NCBI RefSeq assembly: GCF_001662485.1
Contig: NZ_JMTM01000035.1
Location: forward strand, 310,001 to 374,000
Direction: 5' to 3'
Source: Flavobacterium succinicans
GTDB taxonomy: Bacteria > Bacteroidota > Bacteroidia > Flavobacteriales > Flavobacteriaceae
DNA: 64,000 nt
This document shows, in pieces, positions 52,005 to 61,640 of the stretch (the first letter of the stretch is position 1; each line of letters starts with the position of its first letter). The notes under the pieces are model-generated. The model was not told the origin of the DNA, did not search any database, and worked only from the letters and a program-made list of their open reading frames with translations. Made by a program: the position numbers and the translations under genes.

Positions 52005-53594
52005 ATGCCATCCGACTGTATCAGCTTTCAAAATTCCGGGTATTTTTCCTCACTAATCAATGATTATTTAGACCAAAAACCAAACGTACAGCCTTTGTAT
52101 CATCGATTCCCAACTCTTGAAAATTTTGGTCCTCAAATAGATGAAAAGAAAGCCAACTTCGAAGACAATAAAAGAGTCGTTTTAGTTGCTGCTTTAGAAG
52201 CACAACATGCCAAAATCAATGCTTCATCGGCAACTTTAAACAACATTAAACTTTTAAATCATTCCAATACGTATACCATTACAACAGGTCATCAACTGAA
52301 TTTATTCAGCGGACCTTTGTATTTTCTATATAAAATCATTTCGACCATCAATCTGACTAAGGAATTACAACAACAATATCCTGAACAAAATTTTGTCCCT
52401 GTCTATTGGATGGCTACCGAAGACCATGATTTTGAAGAAATCAATTACTTTACTTTTAAAGGAAAAAAATTCTGTTGGAACAGAGAAAGTACTGGACCAG
52501 TAGGGCGCTTATCTACAGAAGGTCTCGAAGATTTTTTATCGATTTTTGCACTAGAGTTAGGGAACAGTACCAATGCCGAAACGTTAAAAAAACTATTTCA
52601 AGAAGCCTATTTGAAGCATACCAATCTGGCTGACGCGACTAGATATTTGGCCAATACTCTTTTTGGTCATTTTGGATTAGTTATTTTGGATGCTGATGAC
52701 GCCCATTTAAAAAGACAATTTATTCCATTCATAAAAGAAGAATTACTCAAACAAACTGCTTTTTCAAAAGTGAATGAAACTATTGAGCAATTTGGTAACT
52801 ATACCGTTCAAGTCAATCCTCGTGAAATCAATTTGTTTTTTATAGAAGACAACTTGAGAGAGCGTATTATTTTTGAAGACGGATTGTACAAAATAAACAA
52901 TACAAAAATTCAGTTTTCAGAACAAGAACTACTCGCTGAACTGGAACTTCATCCCGAAAAATTCAGTCCCAATGTAGTGATGCGTCCTTTATATCAAGAA
53001 ATTATTCTCCCTAATCTAGCCTATATTGGTGGTGGTGGAGAAATAGCCTATTGGCTAGAATTGAAATCATTTTTTGATGCGGTAAAGGTGACTTTCCCCA
53101 TACTTATTGTGCGTAACTCCGTAGTTTTGGCTACTGAAAAACAGCTGAAAAAAGCAGATGCCTTAGCCTTGACTTGGAACGATTTATTCCAAAAACAAGT
53201 GCAATTAATCAACAACAAAACCAAACAATTGTCGGAATTTGCCATCGATTTGAGCAATTTGAAACAGCAATTACAACAACAGTTTAAAACCTTAAATGAA
53301 CTGACTTCCAAAACCGACCGTTCTTTTGAAGGTGCCGTAAAAGCGCAAGAAGTAAAACAAACCAAAGGGCTAGAACAACTTGAAAAACGATTGCTAAAAG
53401 CACAAAAACGAAAATTAGCTGATAGTTTGAGCCGAATCACAGCGCTTCAAAATGAACTTTTTCCCAACCAAAGTTTGCAAGAACGTCAAGCTAATTTTTC
53501 AGAATTCTATTTAGAAAATGGAGAGCAACTTATTCCTAAATTAATCAAAGAAATAAAAGCTTTATCCACAAATTTTACTATTATTACCTTTTAA
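52005..53594 (+). CDS. bshC: Bacillithiol biosynthesis cysteine-adding enzyme BshC
   Basis: A 529-residue enzyme, the normal length, that adds cysteine to glucosaminyl-malate in the last step of bacillithiol synthesis. Conserved segments are TITTGHQLNLFSGPLYFLYK, PVYWMATEDHDFEEINYF and PVGRLST. A coiled-coil-like C-terminal half follows (about 385-470). The sequence is typical of Flavobacteriia, which make bacillithiol. The next gene, 19 bases on, is an acyltransferase-like membrane protein. Confidence 0.92.
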   Translation: MPSDCISFQNSGYFSSLINDYLDQKPNVQPLYHRFPTLENFGPQIDEKKANFEDNKRVVLVAALEAQHAKINASSATLNNIKLLNHSNTYTITTGHQLNLFSGPLYFLYKIISTINLTKELQQQYPEQNFVPVYWMATEDHDFEEINYFTFKGKKFCWNRESTGPVGRLSTEGLEDFLSIFALELGNSTNAETLKKLFQEAYLKHTNLADATRYLANTLFGHFGLVILDADDAHLKRQFIPFIKEELLKQTAFSKVNETIEQFGNYTVQVNPREINLFFIEDNLRERIIFEDGLYKINNTKIQFSEQELLAELELHPEKFSPNVVMRPLYQEIILPNLAYIGGGGEIAYWLELKSFFDAVKVTFPILIVRNSVVLATEKQLKKADALALTWNDLFQKQVQLINNKTKQLSEFAIDLSNLKQQLQQQFKTLNELTSKTDRSFEGAVKAQEVKQTKGLEQLEKRLLKAQKRKLADSLSRITALQNELFPNQSLQERQANFSEFYLENGEQLIPKLIKEIKALSTNFTIITF

Positions 53595-53613
53595 AACTTA
53601 TTATTATTTTTTT

Positions 53614-54882
53614 ATGAGCAAGGACCGACTGATTTCATTGGATGTATTTCGAGGATTAACTATTTTATTAATGACCGTTGTCAATAATCCTGGAAGTTGG
53701 TCCACGATTTATGCTCCCTTACGGCACGCTGAATGGCACGGCTGTACCCCAACCGATTTGGTATTTCCATTTTTTGTTTTCATTATGGGAACCGCCATTG
53801 CTTTTGCCATGCCAACTAAAACCTACGACAGCTCAACCTTCAACAAAATCTTTGTTCGTTCGTTGCGTATGATAAACCTAGGCTTGTTCTTTAACTTTTT
53901 CGGTAAAATTCAGTTTTTAGACCTTGAAGGAACGCCATTACTGATCATTCGCCTACTTATAACTGCCATTGTTGGTTATGCTTTAATGGGGAATTTCAAT
54001 CAAAAAACCAAAACCTATTTGGCCATTGGCTGTTTTATCCTTTTTATGTTCCTTGCTTATAGCGGGATTCCAGCTTATGAAAACGTGCGGCTTCCTGGCG
54101 TTTTGCAGCGTATCGGAATTATATATTTCATCGCTTCGCTTTTGTATTTAAAAACCACTCCCAAAATCCAACTCATCGTTAGCAGTGTTTTATTACTGGG
54201 CTATTGGGCGCTAATGACATTAGTTCCTGCGCCAGGCTTTGCAGTTACCAATCTCGAAAAAGAAACCAATTTAGCTACTTGGGTGGACCAAATGTTGTTA
54301 TCAGGACATGTTTGGGAAGCTACCAAAACTTGGGACCCTGAAGGAATTTTAAGTACTATCCCTGCTATAGTAACGGGTTTATTAGGCCTTCAAATTGGAC
54401 AATTACTCAATATGGATATCTCCAAAAAAGAAAAAGCACAAAAAATGCTTAGCATTGGAGCAGTATTGCTGTTCTCGGGTTGGCTTTGGAATTTTGTTTT
54501 CCCAATCAATAAAGCCTTGTGGACCAGTTCCTATGTACTTTATACCGCTGGATTAGCTACGCTTATCTTGACGATTTTATATTATTGCATTGATCTACTT
54601 AACTTCAAAAAAGGAATCACGTTATTTTTAGTTTGGGGAGTAAATCCTATGATTGTTTTCTTTTTGTCACAAATCATTCCTCAAGCTTTGGTAATGATTT
54701 CGGTTCAAAATCCAAAAGATACCACTCCAATCGACTTTTGGACCTACAGTTATGAATTTGGAGTTTTGCCTTATTTCGAAAATCCTATGAATGCTTCACT
54801 GGCCTTTGCTTTGCTTTATGTAGGTTTTTGGAGTCTTTTATTGTGGTATTTCTATCAAAAGAAACTGTTTTTTAAAGTATAA
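53614..54882 (+). CDS. Heparan-alpha-glucosaminide N-acetyltransferase-like membrane protein (DUF5009)
   Basis: A 422-residue polytopic protein with about ten hydrophobic segments. It opens with RLISLDVFRGLTILLMTVVN, followed by the catalytic-type loop HAEWHGCTPTDLVFPFFVFI, as in the HGSNAT/DUF5009 family. These proteins move acetyl groups across membranes to sugar amines. In Bacteroidota the target is unknown; a cell-wall or glycan sugar is plausible. It may be co-transcribed with bshC. Confidence 0.88.
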   Translation: MSKDRLISLDVFRGLTILLMTVVNNPGSWSTIYAPLRHAEWHGCTPTDLVFPFFVFIMGTAIAFAMPTKTYDSSTFNKIFVRSLRMINLGLFFNFFGKIQFLDLEGTPLLIIRLLITAIVGYALMGNFNQKTKTYLAIGCFILFMFLAYSGIPAYENVRLPGVLQRIGIIYFIASLLYLKTTPKIQLIVSSVLLLGYWALMTLVPAPGFAVTNLEKETNLATWVDQMLLSGHVWEATKTWDPEGILSTIPAIVTGLLGLQIGQLLNMDISKKEKAQKMLSIGAVLLFSGWLWNFVFPINKALWTSSYVLYTAGLATLILTILYYCIDLLNFKKGITLFLVWGVNPMIVFFLSQIIPQALVMISVQNPKDTTPIDFWTYSYEFGVLPYFENPMNASLAFALLYVGFWSLLLWYFYQKKLFFKV

Positions 54883-54938
54883 TCACACTATTTTATCGCA
54901 TAATCAAAAAATTGACTCAAAAATGACAATTTCACAAA

Positions 54939-54966
54939 TTGTATTTGCAAAAAAAGTCTACTTTTG
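54939..54966 (+). promoter_or_regulatory. Promoter of ndk (TTG-N17-TACTTTTG)
   Basis: TTG at 54939-54941, 17-base spacer, TACTTTTG at 54959-54966. Both elements fit the Bacteroidota consensus; the ATG at 54990 follows 23 bases later, which excludes the longer frame that opens at 54939. Confidence 0.75.
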
Positions 54967-54989
54967 CACCAAATTTAAAAACACAAAAA

Positions 54990-55409
54990 ATGGCTACAAA
55001 TAGAACTTTTACAATGATTAAGCCTGATGCTGTAGAAAACGGACACATCGGAAACATCTTAGCAATGATTACAAATGCAGGTTTCAAAATTGTTTCTTTG
55101 AAATTAACGCAATTAACTGTTGCTGACGCACAAGCATTTTATGCAGTACACTCAGCTAGACCTTTCTTTGGAGAATTAGTAGAATTCATGACTCGTGGCC
55201 CTATTGTTGCTGCCATTTTAGAAAAAGAAAATGCAGTGGAAGATTTCAGAACTTTAATTGGAGCCACTAATCCAGCTGAAGCTGCAGAAGGAACTATCCG
55301 TAAAGCTTACGCAACTTCTATTGGAGAAAATGCAGTTCACGGTTCTGATAGCGATGAAAATGCTGCTATCGAAGGTGCTTTCCACTTTGCTGGAAGAGAG
55401 CAATTCTAA
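54990..55409 (+). CDS. ndk: Nucleoside-diphosphate kinase
   Basis: A 139-residue cytoplasmic enzyme that moves the gamma phosphate from ATP to other nucleoside diphosphates through a phosphohistidine. It has [18 protein letters not shown], a His-active site in [14 protein letters not shown], and the ending HFAGREQF. The length agrees with the family. A strong bidirectional terminator follows. Confidence 0.96.
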   Translation: MATNRTFTMIKPDAVENGHIGNILAMITNAGFKIVSLKLTQLTVADAQAFYAVHSARPFFGELVEFMTRGPIVAAILEKENAVEDFRTLIGATNPAEAAEGTIRKAYATSIGENAVHGSDSDENAAIEGAFHFAGREQF

Positions 55410-55470
55410 TTAGTAATCAGTGATCCGTTTTTAGTGGGCAGTAAAATGCACTAAAAATAGTTATCTCATA

Positions 55471-55504
55471 AAAAAATCCCGCTTCAATAGAAACGGGATT
55501 TTTT
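55471..55504. terminator. Bidirectional terminator
   Basis: AAAAAATCCCG and CGGGATTTTTT pair over 11 bases with a 12-base loop, between ndk and the convergent gene, whose stop codon it overlaps. Confidence 0.9.
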
Positions 55505-55982
55505 ATTTAAAAATATTACTCCATTCTTCTTTAATATTATAGTCTTTAACCCCAAAATTGATTAATCTTTCAATAAGTATTTGTTTTAATTCACCATAAT
55601 TAGAATGATAGAATTCAGAAATACAGACAACTCTTTTTCCTTTTCGAAGAATAAAAAGGTTTTCAGAAACACCAAGTTTTCCAGACTCAAACAATGTTAT
55701 AAACCCATCCAGACCATTAAAGCCATATGTTTCTGATTTGCCAATCCCAAAATAACGATTAACGACTATACTTTCTTCATCAATTCGTATTCGATGTGCT
55801 CTAGTTCTACATACTGTAAACCAAAAAACCACAATAAACAACAAAAATAAAACAGGAAGAGTCATAGTTGCTACTGGAGAAGTAAAACTAAAATAAACAA
55901 CTAAAACCGGTAAAACCGTTAAATAAGTTGCTAGGAAAATTGGCAGAAATTTAAACTTTGATTTTATACTTTTACTTATCAC
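55503..55982 (-). CDS. Membrane protein with PH-like domain
   Basis: A 159-residue protein with two hydrophobic segments (about 13-35 and 38-57) then a soluble domain of beta strands (RIRIDEESIVVNRYFGIGKS, VSENLFILRKGKRVVCISEF), resembling bacterial PH-like domains. No more specific family is recognised. Confidence 0.72.
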   Translation of the reverse strand: MISKSIKSKFKFLPIFLATYLTVLPVLVVYFSFTSPVATMTLPVLFLLFIVVFWFTVCRTRAHRIRIDEESIVVNRYFGIGKSETYGFNGLDGFITLFESGKLGVSENLFILRKGKRVVCISEFYHSNYGELKQILIERLINFGVKDYNIKEEWSNIFK

Positions 55983-56008
55983 TTTAAAGACTTTAAATTA
56001 CAGCAATT

Positions 56009-56311
56009 CTACCTCAACACCACGTCCCTAACCACATCCCGACGCAATTCCTCATTAATCATCGCAATTATTTTCGATTTACCGTGGCTCAATTCTTCCC
56101 GTAAAACAGAAGAAGACAATTCAACATACAAAATTGATCCTTTCAAAATCACATTTTTGGTATAATGATTCACACCGTTTCCCATCAAATTTTTCCAAGC
56201 CTCACGTACATCAATCTGGTTAAGACCCGTTTGCAATTTATTAACCTCAATAATATGCTTCAAAACATCTCCTACCGTATTCTGATCATTTAGTCGTTTT
56301 GCCATTGTCAA
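56009..56311 (-). CDS. DUF721 protein (DciA-like)
   Basis: A 100-residue protein of the DUF721 family: VGDVLKHIIEVNKLQTGLNQ and VREAWKNLMGNGVNHYTKNV followed by LYVELSSSVLREELSHGKSK. Family members such as DciA help load the replicative helicase; whether that applies to short Bacteroidota forms is an inference. The start at 56311 overlaps the upstream lipoprotein gene by 26 bases; an ATG at 56305 is an alternative. Confidence 0.88.
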   Translation of the reverse strand: MTMAKRLNDQNTVGDVLKHIIEVNKLQTGLNQIDVREAWKNLMGNGVNHYTKNVILKGSILYVELSSSVLREELSHGKSKIIAMINEELRRDVVRDVVLR

Positions 56312-56726
56312 TAATTTTTATTGGACCTGTTTTTTTATAGTGATACTCTTTTTGCTCTGCATTTCTCAAGACCAATTCCTTTGCGTCAATCTTTACCAAT
56401 TCCTCTGACCACTGCGCGAAATCAGTCTTGAAATCAAGAAAAATTTGATCATTTTTTTGTCGAACACGAATCGTTTCTACCAAATCATTCGCTTGAAACG
56501 TACCATCCAATTGCGGCATTACTTTCTTTCTAAATCCGGTATCGCCTTTTATTTCAAAATAATCAAAACTATCATTGCTCGGGTATTCTTTATCTTCACC
56601 TTCTTCAAAAACCACTTTCTCAATCTCCCAATACCCATTCAACAAAGTCACCGATTCCTTCTCAACTTTAGGCTGACACCCTAAAAAAACCAAACAAAGG
56701 GTTACTACTACAACTACTTTTTTCAT
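56286..56726 (-). CDS. Small lipocalin-like lipoprotein
   Basis: A 146-residue lipoprotein with the lipobox LVFLGC. The mature part has LLNGYWEIEKVVFEEGEDKE and FDYFEIKGDTGFRKKV, with strands resembling a lipocalin-like fold. No precise function can be given. Its end overlaps the DUF721 gene by 26 bases, so the two are coupled. Confidence 0.78.
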   Translation of the reverse strand: MKKVVVVVTLCLVFLGCQPKVEKESVTLLNGYWEIEKVVFEEGEDKEYPSNDSFDYFEIKGDTGFRKKVMPQLDGTFQANDLVETIRVRQKNDQIFLDFKTDFAQWSEELVKIDAKELVLRNAEQKEYHYKKTGPIKIIDNGKTTK

Positions 56727-56748
56727 AGAATATATTTAATTTTTATAT

Positions 56749-56827
56749 GGAGCCATTTCCTGCTGTCCACTATATCTTGTCGTCCCGAACCCCGGGACCA
56801 CAAGGATGCCGTTCCCATCAGGGCTAG
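56749..56827 (-). repeat. Dispersed structured intergenic repeat, copy 3
   Basis: On the minus strand: TAGCCCTGATGGGAACGGCA, TCCTTG, the hairpin, AAGATATAGTGGACAGC and AGGAAATGGCTCC. The hairpin at 56776-56804 has 11-base arms with one mismatch around the loop GGGGTTC. It occupies a divergent gap between two genes. Confidence 0.9.
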
Positions 56828-56962
56828 CGTTTACGTGCAAAACCAGACGGGATTCCAAGACCACAAAGTACGAAGAAAACAAATTAGGAAACAAAAAATA
56901 GAAGGGTTTCGTTAAACTATTTTTCACTATTTTAGTCCAATCCCAAGGCCAAAATAAAAATC

Positions 56963-58036
56963 ATGAAAAAATACTTAACCTCCTTAGTTGTCTTGCTAAC
57001 TTTCGTCAATTGTAGTACAGAAAAAGCCGATACACCCACCACCAATCCAACTACGAATATGTATTTCCCACCTGTAACGGGAACGGTTTGGGAAACCAAA
57101 ACCATCGAGGGTTTAGGTTGGAAACCCACAGCTGTACAGCCTTTATTAGATTATTTAACTCAAAAAAAAACCAAAGGTTTTATTATCTTAGTCGACGGAA
57201 AAATAGTGCTCGAAAAGTATTTTAATGGCCATAACGCCAATACACCTTGGTATTGGGCAAGTGCGGGAAAAACACTCACTACTGCAATTACAGGCATTGC
57301 GCAACAAGAAGGCATAGTAAACATTAATGCTAAAGTGTCTGATTACTTAGGAATAGGATGGACGAGTCTTCCCATCGCCAAAGAAAACCTAATCACTAAC
57401 AAACACCTCCTTACCATGACTTCGGGCATAGAAGACCTTGCCAATGGCGACGCCGTCGATCCTGCAAGCTTGCAATACAAAGCCGATGCTGGCACGAGAT
57501 GGGCTTATCATAACGTATATGTAAAACTCCAAGATGTTATAGCAAAAGCCACAAAGCAAACTTGGTCAGGATACTTCAACGCCAAACTCAGAGATAAAAT
57601 TGGAATGGAAGGATCATGGATTCAGATGGACAACAATAGTGTGTATTGGAGCACCACCCGAAGCATGGCACGCTTTGGTTTATTAATGCTAAACAAAGGA
57701 AAATGGGAAAATAACACCATCCTAAACGAAGCATTTGTATCCGAAGCCACTAGCACATCTCAAAATCTTAATCTTTCTTATGGGTACTTATGGTGGCTCA
57801 ACGGTAAAGAAAGTTACCGCCTACCGCAAACTCAATTAGTATTCAAGGGGAGTTTAGTGCCTAGCGGCCCAATAGATATGTATATGGCTTTGGGGAAAAA
57901 CGATCAAAAAATCTATGTAATTCCGAGTAAAAACATGGTAGTAGTACGAATGGGAGAAGCTGCAGACAACGCCAACTTAGCATTATCTGACTTTGACGAA
58001 GTCCTTTGGAGTAAAATAAAAGCCTTGTATTTATAA
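56963..58036 (+). CDS. Serine hydrolase (class C beta-lactamase-like) lipoprotein
   Basis: A 357-residue lipoprotein with the lipobox LLTFVNC. The beta-lactamase/DD-peptidase domain has Ser100-A-G-Lys103 in YWASAGKTLTTA and the YxN element Y182-H-N184. The third motif is less certain. It may act on peptidoglycan or small esters in the periplasm. It is convergent with the small membrane protein gene directly after it. Confidence 0.9.
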   Translation: MKKYLTSLVVLLTFVNCSTEKADTPTTNPTTNMYFPPVTGTVWETKTIEGLGWKPTAVQPLLDYLTQKKTKGFIILVDGKIVLEKYFNGHNANTPWYWASAGKTLTTAITGIAQQEGIVNINAKVSDYLGIGWTSLPIAKENLITNKHLLTMTSGIEDLANGDAVDPASLQYKADAGTRWAYHNVYVKLQDVIAKATKQTWSGYFNAKLRDKIGMEGSWIQMDNNSVYWSTTRSMARFGLLMLNKGKWENNTILNEAFVSEATSTSQNLNLSYGYLWWLNGKESYRLPQTQLVFKGSLVPSGPIDMYMALGKNDQKIYVIPSKNMVVVRMGEAADNANLALSDFDEVLWSKIKALYL

Positions 58037-58198
58037 TTACTTGCTACTAATCTTTTTATAAAGACCTATTAAAAAAAGAACTACACCAGTTCCAAGAAAG
58101 AAACCATATGCAAAATCCATTTTGCCGCGAACTAAATTGGCTAAAACAAAACAAATCAAGCTAACAAAATAAAGATATAGCGGACTTATATTTTTCAT
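58037..58198 (-). CDS. Small two-pass membrane protein, 53 residues
   Basis: The frame runs from an ATG at 58198 to a TAA at 58039-58037 and encodes a protein with two hydrophobic segments (PLYLYFVSLICFVLANLV and FAYGFFLGTGVVLFLIGLY) joined by a short charged loop, with a basic tail. The composition is that of a real membrane protein. It starts 38 bases after the window position of the ftsY stop on the other side and abuts the stop of the convergent hydrolase gene. Confidence 0.65.
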   Translation of the reverse strand: MKNISPLYLYFVSLICFVLANLVRGKMDFAYGFFLGTGVVLFLIGLYKKISSK

Positions 58199-58205
58199 TG
58201 ACGAT

Positions 58206-59159
58206 TTATTTAAAAAAAGAATCTACAAATTCATACTTATTAAAGACTTGTAAATCTTCAATTCCCTCGCCAACTCCAATATACTTAACAGGAATCTGGA
58301 ATTGATCTGAAATACCAATAACAACACCACCTTTAGCAGTTCCGTCTAATTTCGTAACCGCAAGAGAAGTAACTTCGGTAGCGGCTGTAAATTGTTTGGC
58401 TTGCTCAAAAGCATTTTGACCCGTAGAACCATCTAGTACCAAAAGTACATCATGAGGCGCATCAGTAACCACTTTTTGCATGACACGCTTCACTTTTGAT
58501 AACTCATTCATCAAATTAATTTTATTATGCAAACGTCCAGCTGTATCTATAATTACAACATCCGCATTTTGAGCCACTGCCGATTGCAAGGTATCAAAAG
58601 CCACAGAAGCTGGGTCACTTCCCATTTCCTGACGCACTATAGGCACCCCAACACGATCTGCCCATATTTGCAATTGATCAATAGCGGCTGCACGAAAGGT
58701 ATCGGCAGCTCCAAGCACAACATTGTATCCTGATTTTTTAAATTGGTAGGCCAATTTACCAATAGTAGTCGTTTTCCCCACACCATTTACCCCTACCACC
58801 ATCAATACATAAGGTTTAGTATTCACTGGAATAACAAACTCTGTCGCTTCACCATTATTAGTCTCAGATAACAAACCTGCAATTTCTTCTTGAAGAATTC
58901 CATTTAACTCATCAACACCCAAATATTTATCTGTTGCAACACGATTTTCAATACGTGTAATAATTTTTAATGTAGTAGCGACCCCAACATCTGAAGCTAC
59001 TAATATTTCCTCCAAATTATCTAAAACATCATCATCTACCTTTGACTTTCCAGCCACAGCTTTGGTCAATTTAGTAAAAAAGTTAACTTTTGTTTTCTCA
59101 AGACCTTTATCTAAAGTCTGTTTCTTTTCGGAAGAAAATATACGTTTAAAAAAACTCAT
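58206..59159 (-). CDS. ftsY: Signal recognition particle receptor FtsY
   Basis: A 317-residue GTPase that docks ribosome-SRP complexes at the membrane. The NG domain has GVNGVGKTTTIGKLAYQ (P-loop), DTFRAAAIDQL, DTAGRLHNK and TKLDGTAKGG. It lacks the long acidic A domain of the E. coli protein, as in most Bacteroidota. The cluster rpmB-rpmG-DUF4295-ftsY is the usual order in this phylum. Confidence 0.96.
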   Translation of the reverse strand: MSFFKRIFSSEKKQTLDKGLEKTKVNFFTKLTKAVAGKSKVDDDVLDNLEEILVASDVGVATTLKIITRIENRVATDKYLGVDELNGILQEEIAGLLSETNNGEATEFVIPVNTKPYVLMVVGVNGVGKTTTIGKLAYQFKKSGYNVVLGAADTFRAAAIDQLQIWADRVGVPIVRQEMGSDPASVAFDTLQSAVAQNADVVIIDTAGRLHNKINLMNELSKVKRVMQKVVTDAPHDVLLVLDGSTGQNAFEQAKQFTAATEVTSLAVTKLDGTAKGGVVIGISDQFQIPVKYIGVGEGIEDLQVFNKYEFVDSFFK

Positions 59160-59232
59160 TTTTTGTTAGGTTAAGTATGTCATCAAAGGAAAAATTCCTT
59201 ACATTATTTGAAAGGGTAAATATAAAAAATAA

Positions 59233-59262
59233 AAAAGCTACTTCCGAAAGAAAGTAGCTTTT
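59233..59262 (-). terminator. Intrinsic terminator after the DUF4295 gene
   Basis: AAAAGCTACTT and AAGTAGCTTTT pair over 11 bases; on the minus strand a T-run follows. It separates the ribosomal cluster from ftsY. Confidence 0.8.
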
Positions 59263-59280
59263 ATATAAAATGTATGTAAA

Positions 59281-59433
59281 TTATTTCTTTTTCAAGAATT
59301 CATCAACTGCTTCAGGAGCCATAATAGATTCAACGAATGTATATGCACCAGTTTTTGGAGATTTTACCATTTTAATGGCTTTTGATAATCTTTTAGAAGC
59401 GGTTTGTAACGATGCTACGGTTTTCTTTGCCAT
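59281..59433 (-). CDS. DUF4295 protein
   Basis: A 50-residue basic protein starting MAKKTVASLQTASKRLSKA and ending with EAVDEFLKKK. DUF4295 lies downstream of L28 and L33 in nearly all Bacteroidota and is probably ribosome-associated; its function is not known. A terminator follows about 20 bases after the stop. Confidence 0.9.
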   Translation of the reverse strand: MAKKTVASLQTASKRLSKAIKMVKSPKTGAYTFVESIMAPEAVDEFLKKK

Positions 59434-59479
59434 GATTCAAATGTTATTTGAAATTTTTATAAATAAAAATCTCTAATTA

Positions 59480-59662
59480 TTATTTAATTTCTTTGTGAAC
59501 AGTTACACGTTTCAAGATTGGATTAAATTTTTTAATCTCTAATCTATCTGGAGTATTTTTTTTGTTCTTTGTTGTTATGTATCTTGAAGTTCCTGCAACA
59601 CCTGAAGTTTTGTGCTCAGTACATTCTAAAATTACTTGGATTCTATTACCTTTCTTTGCCAT
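59480..59662 (-). CDS. rpmG: 50S ribosomal protein L33
   Basis: A 60-residue basic protein with [18 protein letters not shown] and [20 protein letters not shown], the L33 signature. The zinc-binding Cys pairs of some L33 forms are absent, so this is the zinc-free type. It is co-transcribed with rpmB and the DUF4295 gene. Confidence 0.97.
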   Translation of the reverse strand: MAKKGNRIQVILECTEHKTSGVAGTSRYITTKNKKNTPDRLEIKKFNPILKRVTVHKEIK

Positions 59663-59690
59663 CTTGCTATATATTTATTTAGGAAAAAGA

Positions 59691-59927
59691 TTATTTTATA
59701 AATCCTTCTGATTGCGCTTTTTTCAATACAGCAGCAATTCCATTTTTATTAATTGTTTTTATCGTAGATGCTGCTACTCTAAGAGTAATCCATCTATCTT
59801 CTTCTGGAAGATAAAAACGCTTTTTAACTAAGTTTACGGAAAACTTTCTCTTAGTTTTATTCATAGCGTGAGAAACGTTATTTCCTACCATCGCTCTTTT
59901 ACCTGTAAGGTCACAAACTCTTGACAT
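59691..59927 (-). CDS. rpmB: 50S ribosomal protein L28
   Basis: A 78-residue protein starting [20 protein letters not shown], with [20 protein letters not shown], both typical of L28. It is the first gene of the small ribosomal cluster. Confidence 0.97.
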   Translation of the reverse strand: MSRVCDLTGKRAMVGNNVSHAMNKTKRKFSVNLVKKRFYLPEEDRWITLRVAASTIKTINKNGIAAVLKKAQSEGFIK

Positions 59928-59998
59928 TATGCTTATCTTTTATCGTTATTCAAAATCAGGGTGCAAAGAAAAGAAAAATAAACGGATGAAACAAAAAA

Positions 59999-61252
59999 TT
60001 ATAACACATTTTTTAAAATTTCTTTTTGCAACATTTCCAAACTCTTACCAACGGCTCTATCTATTACTTTTTCTCGCGGTTGACCGAAATTAAACTCTTC
60101 CACTATCACGCCATCAGGGGTTGCCAAAGCAATAAATACGATACCAACAGCTGCATCTGAATCACCTTTTGACGGTCCCGCATTGCCTGTTGTAGCGATA
60201 GCATAATCCGTTTCAAAGATTTTTTGACAATTTATTGCCATTTCTTTTGCCACTTCTGCACTAACAACACTATGTGCTTCTATAGTCGATAATGAGACTT
60301 CTAACAACTTCGTTTTCATCTCGGTAGCATAAACTACTACACTCCCTTTGTAATAATTAGAAGCTCCTGAAACACCAGAGATTACTTGCGCTATTTTACC
60401 TCCCGTACAACTTTCAGCCGTAGCTATTGTCTTATTTTTTTGAGTTAGTAATCGACCTATTACAACTTCTAAAGTCTCCTCTTCATCTAATCCAACAACA
60501 ATATCTCCAATAAGCAAACATAAAGAAGTCAATCGACGCTCCAATTCTGTTTCCAAAAATTGCCTGTCCGTACCTTTTGCAGTCAACCTCAAACGCACTC
60601 TACCTGGAGCAGGCAAATAAGCCAACTTAATATAACTCGGCAAATCATTTTCCCAATCTTCAATACGTTCGGCTACTACACTTTCACCTTGACCATAAGT
60701 AAGAACGGTTTTATGAATAATAAAAGGACGCTTGTATTCTTTAACTATCTTTGGAACCACTTGATGATCTATTAGATATTTCATTTCATAAGGCACTCCT
60801 GGCAAAGAAACAAAAACCGTTTGCCCTTTTTGAATCCACATTCCAGGAGCCGTTCCAACTTCATTAGGCAAAACAACGCATTTTGAGGGAACCAAAGCCT
60901 GATCTTTATTCATTTGAGAGGCTTCCCGCTGCAACGCTTTTTCAATTAAAGCAATCACATGAGCCTCTACCTCAACATTGCGTATGAGTGTATCCTCAAA
61001 ATAATCACAGATAGTTTTTTTGGTAATATCATCTTTGGTAGGGCCCAAACCGCCTGTAATAACAACAACATCAACAGTATCTTGCATTAAAGCAAAAGTG
61101 TCTAAAATAGCTTGTTTATCATCGCTTATAGACAACATTTCCTTGACCTCAATTCCTATTCTATCCAAGGCTTTGGCAATATAACCTGAATTGGTATCGA
61201 TAATTTGACCAATAAGAATTTCGTCACCGATAGTAATTATGGCTGCTTTCAT
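59999..61252 (-). CDS. cinA: CinA family protein (molybdopterin-binding and nicotinamide-nucleotide amidohydrolase domains)
   Basis: A 417-residue protein of the full CinA type. The N-terminal MoCF-like domain has [20 protein letters not shown] and [13 protein letters not shown]. The C-terminal amidohydrolase domain (about 250-417) has [20 protein letters not shown] and [15 protein letters not shown]. It recycles nicotinamide mononucleotide and is in some bacteria linked to competence. Confidence 0.94.
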   Translation of the reverse strand: MKAAIITIGDEILIGQIIDTNSGYIAKALDRIGIEVKEMLSISDDKQAILDTFALMQDTVDVVVITGGLGPTKDDITKKTICDYFEDTLIRNVEVEAHVIALIEKALQREASQMNKDQALVPSKCVVLPNEVGTAPGMWIQKGQTVFVSLPGVPYEMKYLIDHQVVPKIVKEYKRPFIIHKTVLTYGQGESVVAERIEDWENDLPSYIKLAYLPAPGRVRLRLTAKGTDRQFLETELERRLTSLCLLIGDIVVGLDEEETLEVVIGRLLTQKNKTIATAESCTGGKIAQVISGVSGASNYYKGSVVVYATEMKTKLLEVSLSTIEAHSVVSAEVAKEMAINCQKIFETDYAIATTGNAGPSKGDSDAAVGIVFIALATPDGVIVEEFNFGQPREKVIDRAVGKSLEMLQKEILKNVL

Positions 61253-61295
61253 TTTAAAAAAATTGAAATGGATGAATGATTTTAAAAAAAGTCAA

Positions 61296-61640
61296 CTACA
61301 AGTCAAAATCTTTTTTGATTTCTTTTACCGCGTCCTTCACACGCTGCTTGATACTTTTAAAAGTCTCGATAATATCTTTTTTTCTTCCTTCTTTTTTAGT
61401 CCAAGCTTCTACCTGAAGAATCTCTTCAAAAGCCACATTTAAACCAATTAAATCCAAGGTGGGCTTGATTTTGTGCGCATATGCATACGTTTTTTTATGA
61501 TCTTTTTCGTTGATTCCTTCTTTGATTTTTTTCAAATCCTGAGGGACTTCGGTAACAAATAAGATCAAAATTTGCTGAACAAATTCTGGATCATTATCGG
61601 AAAGTGCATACACTTTGGAGAGGTTGTATTTTAAAGCCAT
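61296..61640 (-). CDS. Hpt domain protein
   Basis: A 114-residue phosphotransfer protein with KTYAYAHKIKPTLDLIG and the predicted phosphorylated His56, in a helical bundle. It has no kinase domain, so it must take phosphate from another hybrid kinase, none of which is in this window. The FAH gene upstream ends where it begins, so the two are coupled. Confidence 0.88.
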   Translation of the reverse strand: MALKYNLSKVYALSDNDPEFVQQILILFVTEVPQDLKKIKEGINEKDHKKTYAYAHKIKPTLDLIGLNVAFEEILQVEAWTKKEGRKKDIIETFKSIKQRVKDAVKEIKKDFDL

